64,000 bases of DNA, from the NCBI GenBank assembly GCA_044221335.1, contig JBGAPI010000005.1, forward strand, positions 62,001 through 126,000. Reading direction: 5' to 3'. The translations under genes and the position numbers were made by a program. The notes beneath the pieces were generated by a model. That model saw only the letters and a program-made list of their open reading frames with translations, was not told the origin of the DNA and ran no database searches. The stretch's first letter is position 1; each line of letters opens with the position of its first letter. Of the stretch, positions 1-8,824 are shown one piece after another. Origin of the DNA: JBGAPI01 sp044221335 (GTDB taxonomy: Bacteria > Pseudomonadota > Gammaproteobacteria > Xanthomonadales > Ahniellaceae).

Positions 1-2
1 TC

Positions 3-1652
3 GCGTCCTATCCGGATGCGACCAACAACGGCAACACCGCCGCGATGTTCTACAGCCTGCTGGCGATGACGGTGCTGGTGCTGCTGCTCGGCTGCTTCAA
101 CGTCGCCAACCTGCTGTTCGTTCGTGCGGACGAGCGCGCTCGCGAGCTCGCCCTGCGCACCGCGATGGGGGCGGGTCGCGCGCGACTGGTGCGACAGCTG
201 CTGGTCGAGAGCCTGATCCTCGCCGGCGCCGGGTCGGCGGTCGGCATCGCACTGGCAGCGGCCGGCACGCGCCTGCTCGACGTCAGCACCCATCGGATGC
301 TGGAACTGCCCGATTGGATGCGCTTCGATCTCAATCCGCGCGTGTTGCTGGTCGCGATCGCCGCTGCGGCCGGCGCCGGCCTGTTGTCCGGCCTGCTGCC
401 GGCGCTCCGCACCAGCACGGTCGCACCGAACGACGTGCTGCGCGAGAACGCGCGCGGCAGCGTCGGCCTGCGTCGCGGCCGCATGGCACGCTGGCTGATC
501 GCCGGACAGATCGGTTTCGCCTGCTGCGCCCTGGTGATGGCGGCGTTGTTCGCGGTCAGCGCGATCCATGCGAGCCGATCCACGCTGGGGTACGACCCCG
601 ATCATCTGTTGTGTGGTCGGATCGAGCTGCAGGCTCCCGCCTACGACACGCCGGCGGACCGCAGTCGCTTCTACGAACGCCTGCTCGAACGCGTCAAGGC
701 GCTGCCTGGCGTCGCCGCTGCCGCGGTGTCGAGTCGCGACCTTGTCGCCAACGGCGTCTACGGACCGTTCGAGGTCGACGGTTCCGTCTACGCTCGACCG
801 ACCGACAAGCCGGCCGCCCTGCTCGAGGTGGTCTCGCGCGACTACTTCGACGTTGTCCGTCGCGGTGCGCTGCGAGGTCGGCTGTTCGAGGCCAGCGATC
901 GCGGCGATTCGCTCCCCATCGCCCTGGTGAATGCGAGCTTCGCGGCCCAGGTCTGGCCCGGAGAGGATCCGCTCGGCAAGCGCATCCGCCGTAGCGAAGG
1001 GGGTGCGCGCTGGGCCACGGTCGTCGGGGTGGTCCCGGACCTCGATCTGCAGGGCGTCGGCAGCACCCGCAACGGAGCCGGCTACTACCTGCTGCAGGAC
1101 CAGATGGGCTGGGGCTGGCTGGACCTGCTGGTCCGCACCGAGGGCGATGCCGCGGCGCTGGCACCCGCGCTGCGGCGCGCGGTGGCCGAAATCGATCCGC
1201 GTCTGCCGATTCACACGATCGCCACGGTCAGCGAGCGCCAGTCCCGTTCGATGGCGGGAATGACCATCATCAGCACCATGACCACGGTGTTCGCGCTGGC
1301 GGCGCTGCTGCTGGCGGCGGTCGGGATCTACGGCGTCACCAGCGCGATGGCCCGGCGCCGGCATCACGAATTCGGGATGCGGGTCGCGCTCGGCGCCGGC
1401 TCGGAGCGCATCCTTCGCCTGGTGTTTCTCGGCAGCGCGCCGCAGGCGGCCGTGGGAATACTGGGTGGCATCGCATTCGGGGCCCTGCTGGTCCGTCCGC
1501 TGCGCCCGATGACCAGCGCCGACGGCAGCGACGAGCTCTGGGTGTTCATCGCCGTGACCCTCGTGCTCGGCGCCACCGCGCTGCTGTCGACCCTGGTGCC
1601 GGCACTGCGCGCCGCACGCGCCGATCCGATGGCGGTCCTGCGGGGCGACTGA
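3..1652 (+). CDS. ABC transporter permease, duplicated FtsX/MacB type (5' end outside window)
   Basis: This is the C-terminal 549 residues of a permease whose frame is open to the left edge, so its start lies upstream. Two FtsX-type membrane blocks are visible. The first (about residues 15-100 of the fragment) has the typical NVANLL and ELALRTAMGAGR motifs. The last 140 residues repeat the pattern with GIYGVTSAMARR and EFGMRVALGAG. Between them lies a periplasmic MacB_PCD-like stretch. Duplicated halves without a fused ATPase fit the ADOP/MacB-like permease class, which moves or extracts envelope substrates using a separate ATPase. The substrate cannot be inferred. Confidence 0.85.
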   Translation, partial: ASYPDATNNGNTAAMFYSLLAMTVLVLLLGCFNVANLLFVRADERARELALRTAMGAGRARLVRQLLVESLILAGAGSAVGIALAAAGTRLLDVSTHRMLELPDWMRFDLNPRVLLVAIAAAAGAGLLSGLLPALRTSTVAPNDVLRENARGSVGLRRGRMARWLIAGQIGFACCALVMAALFAVSAIHASRSTLGYDPDHLLCGRIELQAPAYDTPADRSRFYERLLERVKALPGVAAAAVSSRDLVANGVYGPFEVDGSVYARPTDKPAALLEVVSRDYFDVVRRGALRGRLFEASDRGDSLPIALVNASFAAQVWPGEDPLGKRIRRSEGGARWATVVGVVPDLDLQGVGSTRNGAGYYLLQDQMGWGWLDLLVRTEGDAAALAPALRRAVAEIDPRLPIHTIATVSERQSRSMAGMTIISTMTTVFALAALLLAAVGIYGVTSAMARRRHHEFGMRVALGAGSERILRLVFLGSAPQAAVGILGGIAFGALLVRPLRPMTSADGSDELWVFIAVTLVLGATALLSTLVPALRAARADPMAVLRGD

Positions 1653-1750
1653 GCGGGTCGCCGCCGCGCGCGGCTCGCAGGTCGGCATCCGCGCCCCGGT
1701 CAAATCATGATTCGGCGCCGCCGTTCCCGATCCGGCCGGAACCGACCGGC

Positions 1751-1765
1751 TAGAATCGCACGCTA
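1751..1765 (+). promoter_or_regulatory. -10 box giving a probable leaderless nudE mRNA
   Basis: TAGAAT at 1751-1756 ends 8 nt before the nudE ATG at 1765, so transcription would start at or next to the start codon. There is no Shine-Dalgarno sequence in the short gap. The -35 region is weak. This is inferred from sequence only. Confidence 0.45.
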
Positions 1766-2316
1766 TGGCAACGCTACCCATCATCCACGCCCGCCGCATG
1801 CTCAACGAGAACGGGCGCTTCCCGGTCGAGCAGGTCGATCTCGAATTCTCCAATGGTGCACGCCGCACCTTCGAGCGGATGGCCGGTTCCGGACGCGGCG
1901 CCGTCGTCGTCGTGCCGATGATCGACGCCGACACCGTGCTCTTGATCCGCGAGTACGCCGCCGGCCTGCACGCCTACGACCTCGGCCTGCCCAAGGGCCG
2001 GATCGATCGCGGCGAAGAGGTGCTGGAAGGCGCCAACCGCGAGCTCAAGGAAGAGGTCGGCTATGGCGCGCGCAAGCTCACCCTCGCCGGCAAGCTGTCG
2101 TTGGCGCCGACCTACATGAGCCACCAGACCCACGTCGTGCTCGCCGAGGACCTCTACCCGGAGCGCCTGCAGGGCGACGAGCCGGAGGAGCTGGAGGTCG
2201 TGCCCTGGCGGCTCGACAACCTGGCCGAGCTGATCCAGCGCCCGGACTGCACCGAAGGTCGCTCGATCGCCGCGCTGTTCATGGTGCGCGAACTGAAGAA
2301 GGTCGGCGTCCTGTGA
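1765..2316 (+). CDS. nudE: NudE-like Nudix hydrolase (ADP compounds hydrolase)
   Basis: This 183-aa protein carries a full Nudix box in its middle: G, five residues, E, seven residues, then REL-x-EE-x-G, the Mg-binding helix that hydrolyses nucleoside diphosphates linked to another moiety. Length and the flanking motifs YDLGLPKG and LAPTYMSHQT match the NudE subfamily, which acts on ADP-ribose, NADH and Ap3A-type compounds. It heads a coupled operon with cysQ (start 15 bp downstream, or 4 bp overlapping) and mazG. All three remove nucleotide by-products, so the operon looks like a nucleotide house-cleaning unit. nudE-cysQ adjacency is common in gammaproteobacteria. Confidence 0.9.
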   Translation: MATLPIIHARRMLNENGRFPVEQVDLEFSNGARRTFERMAGSGRGAVVVVPMIDADTVLLIREYAAGLHAYDLGLPKGRIDRGEEVLEGANRELKEEVGYGARKLTLAGKLSLAPTYMSHQTHVVLAEDLYPERLQGDEPEELEVVPWRLDNLAELIQRPDCTEGRSIAALFMVRELKKVGVL

Positions 2317-2330
2317 GCGGCGGGGCAAGC

Positions 2331-3122
2331 ATGCGCGATGCCGTCGTCGGCATCGCGGAGCGCGCCGGTGCGGCGATCCTCGAGATCTACCGCAGCGACT
2401 TCGCGGTCAGCCACAAGGACGATGCCTCGCCGCTGACGGCCGCCGACATGGCCGCGCACCACGTGATCGTCGACGCGCTGGTCGCGCTGACGCCGGACCT
2501 GCCGGTGCTGTCGGAAGAGTCGTCCGCGACCGACGTGGCCACCCGCCGCGGCTGGCAGCGCTACTGGCTGGTCGACCCGCTCGACGGCACCCGCGAGTTC
2601 GTCAAGCGCAACGGCGAGTTCACCGTGAACATCGCGCTGATCGACGAGGGCAGGCCGCGCCTCGGCGTGGTCTATGCGCCGGATCGCGGCGAGCTGTTCG
2701 TCGGCGAAGAGGGCGTGGGCGCGTTCGACCTCAGCGTTGCCGGCGCGCCGCGGCGGCTCGCCGTCAGCCCGACCACGGCGATCCCGCCGCGGATCGCCGG
2801 CAGCCGCTCTCACCGCGACCCGCGGATGGGGGCCTTCCTCGAGCGCGTCGGCGAGCACGAGCTGCTCGCGGTCGGCTCGTCGCTGAAGTTCTGCCTGATC
2901 GCCTCCGGAAACGCCGACGTCTACGTGCGTCTCGGCCCGACCTCGGAATGGGACACCGCGGCCGGCCAGTGCGTGCTCGAGTGCGCAGGCGGGCGGGTCA
3001 CCGACCTCGACGGCCGCGCGCTCGCGTACAACCAGCGCGACACGCTGCTCAACGGCGATTTCCTCGCGAGCGCGGACAACGGTGCGCGCTGGCGGGCTCT
3101 GCTGGCGGGACTGCCGGCGTGA
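2331..3122 (+). CDS. cysQ: 3'(2'),5'-bisphosphate nucleotidase CysQ
   Basis: This inositol-monophosphatase-fold phosphatase (263 aa) is expected to dephosphorylate PAP to AMP during sulfate assimilation. The family's metal site is visible: LSEES, then DPLDGT followed by REF, and near the C-terminus WDTAAGQ, which matches the usual WD-x-AA motif. I chose ATG 2331 because CysQ proteins begin within a few residues of the conserved AG-x-x-I helix. A GTG at 2313, overlapping the nudE stop by 4 bp, is the alternative. Its stop overlaps the mazG start (GTG at 3119), indicating translational coupling. Confidence 0.9.
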   Translation: MRDAVVGIAERAGAAILEIYRSDFAVSHKDDASPLTAADMAAHHVIVDALVALTPDLPVLSEESSATDVATRRGWQRYWLVDPLDGTREFVKRNGEFTVNIALIDEGRPRLGVVYAPDRGELFVGEEGVGAFDLSVAGAPRRLAVSPTTAIPPRIAGSRSHRDPRMGAFLERVGEHELLAVGSSLKFCLIASGNADVYVRLGPTSEWDTAAGQCVLECAGGRVTDLDGRALAYNQRDTLLNGDFLASADNGARWRALLAGLPA

Positions 3123-3907
3123 CGACGCGCCCGATCGATCGCCTGCTGGAGATCATGGCGAAACTGCGCGACCCGGACGGCGGCTGCCCCTGGGACGTCG
3201 AGCAGGACTTCGCCTCGATCGCGCCCTACACGATCGAGGAGGCCTACGAGGTCGCCGATGCGATCGCGCGCGGCGACTTCGACGACCTGCGCGACGAGCT
3301 CGGCGACCTGCTGCTGCAGGTCGTCTTCCATGCGCGGATGGCGGAGGAACAGGGCCGTTTCGCGTTCGACGACGTGGTCGCGGCGATCTGCGACAAGATG
3401 GTCCGCCGCCATCCGCACGTCTTCGGCGACGCCGAGGTCGCCGACGCGGCCGCCCAGACGAAGGCCTGGGAAGAGCACAAGAAGCGCGAACGCGAGGGCG
3501 GCGCCGACAGCAGCGCGCTGGCCGGCATCGCCACCGGCCTGCCCGAGATGACCCGCGCGACCAAGCTGCAGAAGCGCGCCGCGACCATCGGCTTCGACTG
3601 GCCCGGAGTCGAGCCGGTGATCGCGAAGCTGCACGAGGAGATCGACGAGGTTCGTGCCGAACTCGACGCCGAACCGCGCGATCCGGAGAAGATCGCCGAC
3701 GAGATCGGCGACGTGCTGTTCGTGGTCGTCAACCTCGCCCGTCACGCCGGCATCGACCCGGCGGCGGCGCTGCGCCGGACCAATGCCAAGTTCGAACGCC
3801 GCTTCCGCTGGATGGAGCAGGCCGCGGCCGCCGAAGGTCGCGATCTCGCGGCACTGGACCTCGACACCCAGGACACCTACTGGGTCAGGGCGAAGCGCGA
3901 ATCGTAA
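3119..3907 (+). CDS. mazG: Nucleoside triphosphate pyrophosphohydrolase MazG
   Basis: This 262-aa protein has the two-domain all-alpha MazG architecture. The N-terminal repeat shows LRDP..GCPWD and the acidic helix TIEEAYEV, followed by the ELGDLLLQVVFH motif. The C-terminal repeat has KLHEEIDEVRAEL and EIGDVLFVVVN. The paired acidic helices bind Mg and cleave NTPs to NMP plus PPi, removing non-canonical or excess nucleotides. The GTG start overlaps the cysQ stop. The stop codon TAA is immediately followed by a REP palindrome. Confidence 0.92.
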   Translation: MTTRPIDRLLEIMAKLRDPDGGCPWDVEQDFASIAPYTIEEAYEVADAIARGDFDDLRDELGDLLLQVVFHARMAEEQGRFAFDDVVAAICDKMVRRHPHVFGDAEVADAAAQTKAWEEHKKREREGGADSSALAGIATGLPEMTRATKLQKRAATIGFDWPGVEPVIAKLHEEIDEVRAELDAEPRDPEKIADEIGDVLFVVVNLARHAGIDPAAALRRTNAKFERRFRWMEQAAAAEGRDLAALDLDTQDTYWVRAKRES

Positions 3908-4010
3908 GGCGGGCACTGCCCGCCATCGCGAGGCGATTCGGCGAATGCGGGCGTGCGGGCCCTGAATCGATCGAGCGCTGCGGCGAAGTCGGGCAGAGCC
4001 CGCCCTGCTA
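3908..4010. repeat. REP palindromes between convergent genes
   Basis: GGCGGGC-ACT-GCCCGCC at 3908-3924 is a perfect 7-bp hairpin, and a related GGGCAGAGCCCGCCC copy lies near 3990-4006. The pair fills the gap between mazG and the convergent gene at 4011. The same element recurs at 7485-7546, 8821-8901 and inside the 40.2-kb tandem repeat. Confidence 0.75.
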
Positions 4011-4544
4011 TCAACGCGGCTTCGCCGCCGCCGCCCGCGCCACGTCCGCATCGAGGTTCTTGCGCAGCGCATCGATCGCGGCCTTCTTGTTGCCCTCACG
4101 CATCTCGACCCGCGCGAGCCGCTGGTTCAGCAGGCGCGTCAGGTTGGGATCGGTGCTCTTCGCGATCAGGTCGCGGTACAGGCCCGGGATCTCCTTCGTC
4201 CGGCCATCGGCGCGGTAGGCGCGTTCCAGCTGGTGGGCATCCATCAGCACCGCGATGTTCGGGTTGCGGGCCGCCGCGCGCGCCATCATCGCCTGGCGGC
4301 GCGCCATGCCGCCGCGGCGATCGCCGTGCTCGTGGCGCGGGCCATCGCCGCCGCGGTGCCAGCGGGCGCCGTCGCCGTCGCGGCGCCAGCGGGGAGCGTC
4401 GCCGTCGGGCGTGCCGACGGCCGGGGTGGCGGTCGTCGGCGCATCGCCGCTGTCCGCATGGCTGAACGTGGGTGCGGCGCCGGCGACGAGCAGGCCGGTG
4501 CCGAGAACGGTGGCGGTGACGAACGACAGGGTGTTGGCTTTCAT
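4011..4544 (-). CDS. Secreted low-complexity protein of unknown function
   Basis: A 177-aa protein with an N-terminal signal peptide (MKANTL start, hydrophobic core through VAGAAPTFSHA). A Gly/Asp/Arg/Trp/His-rich repeat region follows at about residues 40-80 (repeated RDGDG, WRRDG, WHRGG), then a charged helical C-terminal half. ATG 4544 is preferred over an ATG nine codons earlier because ACGGAGCC lies just upstream and the signal peptide then starts normally. The His/Asp/Arg-rich segment and helical tail recall small periplasmic metal-responsive proteins, but I see no diagnostic motif, so function is unknown. Confidence 0.65.
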   Translation of the reverse strand: MKANTLSFVTATVLGTGLLVAGAAPTFSHADSGDAPTTATPAVGTPDGDAPRWRRDGDGARWHRGGDGPRHEHGDRRGGMARRQAMMARAAARNPNIAVLMDAHQLERAYRADGRTKEIPGLYRDLIAKSTDPNLTRLLNQRLARVEMREGNKKAAIDALRKNLDADVARAAAAKPR

Positions 4545-4677
4545 GGTCGGCTCCGTGGTGGGATTCCCCACCGCTGGAAACGCGGCCTCCGGAACCGGGT
4601 TGACCGGAAATGCGCGCGTGGCAGACTGACCAACGGCCTATTTCCGGCCGCTGCCACCATTGTTGACGGAGTGCGTC

Positions 4678-4986
4678 ATGGACCAGCAGTTCGCCAGCTT
4701 TCGCGAGTTCTATCCGTACTATCTGTCGGAACACTCCGACCGCACCTGCCGCCGGCTGCACTTCGTCGGCAGCACGCTGGTGATCGCCGAGGTGATCGCG
4801 GTCGCCGTCGGCTGGCTGCCGCTCGTGTTCCTGCTCGCCGTCCCGGTGACCGGCTACGGCTTCGCCTGGGTCGGCCACTTCTTCTTCGAGCACAACAAGC
4901 CCGCGACCTTCAAGCATCCGATCAAGAGCCTGATCGGTGACTGGGTCATGTACGGGGAGATCCTGAGCGGGAAGATCCGTTTCTGA
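4678..4986 (+). CDS. DUF962 / Mpo1-like small membrane protein
   Basis: A 102-aa protein in which HSDRTCRRLHFVGS and GHFFFEHNKPATFKHP bracket two hydrophobic segments (about residues 28-45 and 48-65). This His pattern is that of the DUF962 family, which includes yeast Mpo1, a Fe-dependent dioxygenase of 2-hydroxy fatty acids. ATG 4678 is chosen because ACGGAGTG precedes it at proper spacing; an ATG six codons earlier lacks this. The bacterial substrate is not established, so the dioxygenase role is an inference from the family. Confidence 0.8.
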   Translation: MDQQFASFREFYPYYLSEHSDRTCRRLHFVGSTLVIAEVIAVAVGWLPLVFLLAVPVTGYGFAWVGHFFFEHNKPATFKHPIKSLIGDWVMYGEILSGKIRF

Positions 4987-5052
4987 GGGTTCCGCTACGC
5001 GGGACATCGCGATGGTCGCAGGGTGCACCAAGGCGCGCCCTGCGGCCCTCCG

Positions 5053-5159
5053 TCATTGCGAGGAGGAGCGCAGCGACGACGAAGCAATCCAGTGCCTTTG
5101 CTCTTGCCATGGCGTTCGGGAACGCCAGGGCGCCGGATTGCTTCGCTGCGCTCGCAAGG
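5053..5159. repeat. Dispersed inverted repeat (CATTGCGAG...GCAATCC type)
   Basis: Two arms face each other: CATTGCGAGGAGGAGCGCAG running into GCAATCCAG near 5053-5091, and GGATTGCTTCGCTGCGCTCG near 5140-5158, separated by about 45 bp. The same arm sequences recur at 37.85-38.0 kb. It lies in the 262-bp gap before rlmI, which otherwise holds only the rlmI promoter. Confidence 0.7.
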
Positions 5160-5236
5160 ATGGGCATCCGCGCTGTCGCGGATTTCGCGCGTTGCGGTCG
5201 TCCGCGTGGAAGCAACGACCCCGATCGCCCCGCCGC

Positions 5237-5249
5237 TATCATGCGCGGA
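5237..5249 (+). promoter_or_regulatory. -10 box adjoining the rlmI start codon
   Basis: TATCAT at 5237-5242 ends 6 nt before the ATG at 5249. As with nudE, this spacing would give a leaderless or nearly leaderless transcript. No Shine-Dalgarno sequence is visible. Weak evidence on its own. Confidence 0.35.
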
Positions 5250-6433
5250 TGAATACCACCTCCCAAAGCGGCTCCCTGCCGCAAATCCGCCTCAAGATCG
5301 AACGCCGCTCCAACCACCCCTGGATCTTCCAGAAGATGGTGGAGAAGCCCGCCCAGAAGCCGCGGCCCGGCTGGGTCGTCGACATCGTCGACAACACCGG
5401 CGTGTGGGTCGGGCGCGGCTTCTACAACGGCCACTCGCGGATCGCGCTTCGGGTGATGACCGAGGATCCCGACCAGCGCGTCGACGGCGAGTTCCTCGGC
5501 GAGCGCATCCGTGCCGCCGCGGCGCTGCGCCGCGACGTGCTCGGCCTCGACGCCGTCACCGATGCCTACCGCGTGGTGCATTCCGAGGGCGACAACCTCT
5601 CCGGCCTGATCGTCGACCGCTTCGGCTCGACCGTGGTGATCGAGTTCTTCTCCGCCGGCATGTGGCGCTTCCGCGACCAGATCAAGATGACGCTGGCCGA
5701 GATCTATCCGGGCAGCAACTTCTACTGGTTCGCCGAGGAGCACATCGCGAAGCAGGAGTCCTTCGACTGCACGCCGCCGGCCGCGCCGGCCGCGGGCATC
5801 ATCCACGAGCACGGCGTCGCCTTCCGGGTCGCGCCGGGACTCAAGCACAAGACCGGCTTCTTCGCCGATCAGCGCGACAACCGCCGGCGGCTGGCCGACT
5901 TCTGCGCCGGCAAGCGCGTGCTCGACCTGTGCTGCAACTCCGGCGGCTTCGCGATCTATGCCAAGGCCCGCGGCGGTGCCGAGGAAGTGGTCGGCGTCGA
6001 TCTCGACGAGGAAGTGCTGGAGCTGGCGAAGTCGAACGCGGCCTTGAACAAGGCCAAGGTGCGCTTCGTGCAGGCCGATGTCTTCCACTGGCTGCGCGAC
6101 CCGGCCGTGATCGGTGAGGGCTTCGACGTCGTCGTGCTCGACCCGGCCAAGATGACCCGCGACCGCGAGCAGGTGATCCCGGCGCTGAAGAAGTACCTCG
6201 ACATGAACAAGCTGGCGCTGGGCGCGGTGAAGCCCGGCGGTATCTTCCTCACCTGCTCGTGCACGGGCCTCGTGAGCGAGGAGCAGTTCCTCGACATGCT
6301 GCGGCGCGCGGCCTTCTACGCCAACCGCACGGTGCAGATCCTCGAGGTCCGCGGCGCCGGTGCCGATCATCCGTTCATGGCGCACGTGCAGGAATCGCGA
6401 TACCTGAAGTCGGTGTTCTGCCGCGTCGAATGA
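5249..6433 (+). CDS. rlmI: Class I SAM-dependent rRNA (cytosine-5) methyltransferase, RlmI-like
   Basis: This 394-aa protein has an N-terminal PUA-type RNA-binding segment (residues about 10-85, with HPWIFQK and GWVVDIVDN) and a C-terminal Rossmann methyltransferase. SAM motif I is VLDLCCNSGGF, the acidic motif II is VVGVDLDEE, and VVVLDPAKM is the substrate loop. LTCSCTG carries the probable catalytic cysteine. The arrangement matches RlmI, which makes m5C1962 in 23S rRNA. ATG 5249 sits just upstream of the PUA domain. The stop overlaps the next start as ATGA, so the downstream membrane protein is probably translated with it. Confidence 0.85.
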   Translation: MNTTSQSGSLPQIRLKIERRSNHPWIFQKMVEKPAQKPRPGWVVDIVDNTGVWVGRGFYNGHSRIALRVMTEDPDQRVDGEFLGERIRAAAALRRDVLGLDAVTDAYRVVHSEGDNLSGLIVDRFGSTVVIEFFSAGMWRFRDQIKMTLAEIYPGSNFYWFAEEHIAKQESFDCTPPAAPAAGIIHEHGVAFRVAPGLKHKTGFFADQRDNRRRLADFCAGKRVLDLCCNSGGFAIYAKARGGAEEVVGVDLDEEVLELAKSNAALNKAKVRFVQADVFHWLRDPAVIGEGFDVVVLDPAKMTRDREQVIPALKKYLDMNKLALGAVKPGGIFLTCSCTGLVSEEQFLDMLRRAAFYANRTVQILEVRGAGADHPFMAHVQESRYLKSVFCRVE

Positions 6434-7488
6434 CGACTCCCGATCCCGCCGGCGAGCCGGAGATCCCCGCGCCGTCACCGCCCGGGGTGCCGGAGCCGGG
6501 CATCGGCACGCCAGTGCCGCCTCGGCCATCCAAGGGTCGACGGGTCCTGATCTGGATCGCCGCGGGAGCGCTCTACGGACTGCTGGTGCGGCTATCGCTC
6601 GACGCCAAGGTCGGCGACGTGCTCGGCGGCGTGATGACGGTGTCCTTCCTGCTCGGAATGCCGACGGCCGTCGGCGCGATCACGATCTACGGCCTGCGGC
6701 AGCAGACACTGACGGTGTCGCAGATGATCCTGCTGCCCTGGGCGTCGATCGGCCTGATGCTCCTGGGCACGATCCTCACGCTGCTCGAAGGATCCATCTG
6801 CGTCGTCCTGATCTCTCCCCTGTTCCTGTTCTGCGCCAGCCTCGGCGGCCTGGCGATGGGCATCTCGTTGCGGAGGACGAAGGCGCGCCGCGGGACCCTG
6901 CCGGTGGTCGCCGCGCTGCCGCTGCTGATGGCGCTGTTCGAGCATGGGGCCACGCTCCCGGAACGCCCGTTCGAGGTGCGTCGTAGTGTGGTCGTCGCGG
7001 CGACGCCGGCGAGGATCTGGAACGAGATCGTCGATGCCGAAGACATCCGGCCGGAGGAGCTGCCGCTCAGTCTCGCGCACGCGATCGGCGTGCCGAGGCC
7101 GGTCGAAGGCGTGAACCGGCAGACGGCGGAAGGCGAGGTGCGCGAATCGCGCTGGGAGCGTGGCGTGCACTTCCGCGGCCGCGTCACCGCGCGGCGCGAG
7201 CCGGAATCGATCAGCTGGCACTACGAGTTCGATCCGGACTCGTTCCCAGCCGGCTCGATGGACGACCACGTCGCGATCGGCGGCCGCTATTTCGATCTCG
7301 GCGACACCACGTTCAACCTGCGGCCGCTGGACGCGACCCGCACCGAGCTCACGATCGTCGCGCACTACCGGGTGTCGACGCCGATCAACTTCTACGCCGC
7401 ACCCGCCGCGCGCCTGCTTGGCACGGATTTCGTGGACACCATCCTCGGTCTGTACAAGGGCCGCAGCGAGCGACGCGTCAAGTCGTAG
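6430..7488 (+). CDS. Membrane protein with C-terminal SRPBCC (START-like) domain
   Basis: A 352-aa protein with a Pro-rich cytoplasmic N-terminus and about four to five hydrophobic segments between residues 37 and 175. A soluble domain then begins at FEVRRSVVVAATPARIWNEI, the opening strand and helix of SRPBCC/polyketide-cyclase folds. The domain has the usual WHYEF and FNLRPLDATRTELTI strands near its end. Such domains hold hydrophobic ligands, but none can be named here. The start overlaps the rlmI stop by 4 bp. The TAG stop is the first triplet of a REP element. Confidence 0.75.
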   Translation: MTTPDPAGEPEIPAPSPPGVPEPGIGTPVPPRPSKGRRVLIWIAAGALYGLLVRLSLDAKVGDVLGGVMTVSFLLGMPTAVGAITIYGLRQQTLTVSQMILLPWASIGLMLLGTILTLLEGSICVVLISPLFLFCASLGGLAMGISLRRTKARRGTLPVVAALPLLMALFEHGATLPERPFEVRRSVVVAATPARIWNEIVDAEDIRPEELPLSLAHAIGVPRPVEGVNRQTAEGEVRESRWERGVHFRGRVTARREPESISWHYEFDPDSFPAGSMDDHVAIGGRYFDLGDTTFNLRPLDATRTELTIVAHYRVSTPINFYAAPAARLLGTDFVDTILGLYKGRSERRVKS

Positions 7489-7546
7489 GGCGGGCACTGC
7501 CCGCCATCGCGACACGCTTCGCAACGGCGGGCAGTGCCCGCCCTAC
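7485..7546. repeat. Paired REP element
   Basis: GTAGGGCGGGCACTGCCCGCC at 7485-7505 and its inverse ending CCCGCCCTAC at 7526-7546 form two hairpins that are also inverted relative to each other. The TAG at 7486-7488 is the stop codon of the upstream gene. Confidence 0.85.
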
Positions 7547-7597
7547 AACGCTCGCCCGGTGCCCTAAGATCGAGGGCTCGTCACCCCGGAGCCGCCC

Positions 7598-8824
7598 ATG
7601 GACTTCCAACCCAGCCCCCACGCCGCCGACATCGTCGCCCGGGTCAAGCGCTTCATCGCCGACGAGATCGCGCCGACCGAGATGGCCTACTGGGACGCGA
7701 TCCATCAGCAGAACAACGGCGGCGACTGGACGAAATGGAAGATCCCCGCGCAGATGGAAGCGCTGAAGTCCAAGGCGAAGGCCGCCGGCCTGTGGAACCT
7801 GTTCCTTCCCGAGCATCCCGCCGGCGCGGGCCTCACGACTCTCGACTACGCCGCGGTGGCCGAAGAGACCGGCCACAGCTTCATGGCGCCGGAAGTCTTC
7901 AACTGCAACGCGCCCGACAGCGGCAACATGGAGGTGCTGGTGAAGTACGGCAGCCCGGCGCAGCAGGAGCGCTGGCTGACCCCGCTGCTCGAGGGCACGA
8001 TCCGCTCGGTGTTCTGCATGACCGAGCCGGCCGTCGCCTCCAGCGACGCGACCAACATGCAGGCCACCGCGACGATCGCCGGCGACGAGGTCATCGTGCA
8101 CGGCCGCAAGTGGTGGTCCTCCGGCATCGGCGATCCGCGGGCGAAGATCGCGATCGTGCTGGCGCGCACCGCCGACGCATCCAAGGACAAGCACTCGCAG
8201 CACTCGATGGTGCTGGTCCCGCTCGACACGCCGGGCGTAAAGATCCTGCGCATGCTGCCGGTGTTCGGCGAGTACGACGAGCCGCACGGCCACGGCGAGG
8301 TCGACTTCGACCAGGTGCGGGTGCCGGCCTCGAACATCATCTCGGCGCCGGGACGCGGCTTCGCGATCGCGCAGGGCCGCCTCGGTCCCGGCCGCATCCA
8401 CCACTGCATGCGCTGCATCGGGGCGGCCGAGGAGGCGCTGAAGCTTGCGGTACTGCGCGGCAGTTCGCGCACCGCGTTCGGCAAGAACCTGATCGACCTC
8501 GGCGGCAACCGCGAGCGCATCGCCGAACTCCGCATCGCGATCGACCAGGCGCGCCTGCTGACGCTCTACGCCGCCTGGAAACTCGACAAGGTCGGCGCGC
8601 TGGCGGCGATGACCGAGATCTCGGCGATCAAGGTCGTCGCACCGACCGTGCTGCAGGACGCGGTCGACTTCGCCATCCAGATCCACGGCGGCTGCGGCGT
8701 GTCGCTCGACACCCCGCTCACCCGCTTCTACAACCAGGCCCGCTCGCTGCGGCTCGCCGACGGTCCGGACGAGGTGCACAAGCAGGTGATCGCGAAGATC
8801 GAGATGGCGCGACACGCGCGGTAG
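7598..8824 (+). CDS. Acyl-CoA dehydrogenase family protein
   Basis: This 408-aa flavoprotein has the three-part acyl-CoA dehydrogenase layout: a helical N-terminal domain, a central beta domain beginning at FCMTEPAVASSDATN (the FAD/substrate motif), and a C-terminal helical domain. The latter ends in IHGGCGVSLDTPL and LRLADGPDEVHKQVIAK, the usual FAD-contacting tail. It would oxidise acyl-CoA to enoyl-CoA in fatty-acid or branched-chain breakdown. Length and the N-terminal YWDAIHQQNN block resemble the ACAD10/11-like branch. CGGAGCC precedes the ATG. It stands alone between REP elements, and its TAG stop lies inside one. Confidence 0.88.
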   Translation: MDFQPSPHAADIVARVKRFIADEIAPTEMAYWDAIHQQNNGGDWTKWKIPAQMEALKSKAKAAGLWNLFLPEHPAGAGLTTLDYAAVAEETGHSFMAPEVFNCNAPDSGNMEVLVKYGSPAQQERWLTPLLEGTIRSVFCMTEPAVASSDATNMQATATIAGDEVIVHGRKWWSSGIGDPRAKIAIVLARTADASKDKHSQHSMVLVPLDTPGVKILRMLPVFGEYDEPHGHGEVDFDQVRVPASNIISAPGRGFAIAQGRLGPGRIHHCMRCIGAAEEALKLAVLRGSSRTAFGKNLIDLGGNRERIAELRIAIDQARLLTLYAAWKLDKVGALAAMTEISAIKVVAPTVLQDAVDFAIQIHGGCGVSLDTPLTRFYNQARSLRLADGPDEVHKQVIAKIEMARHAR

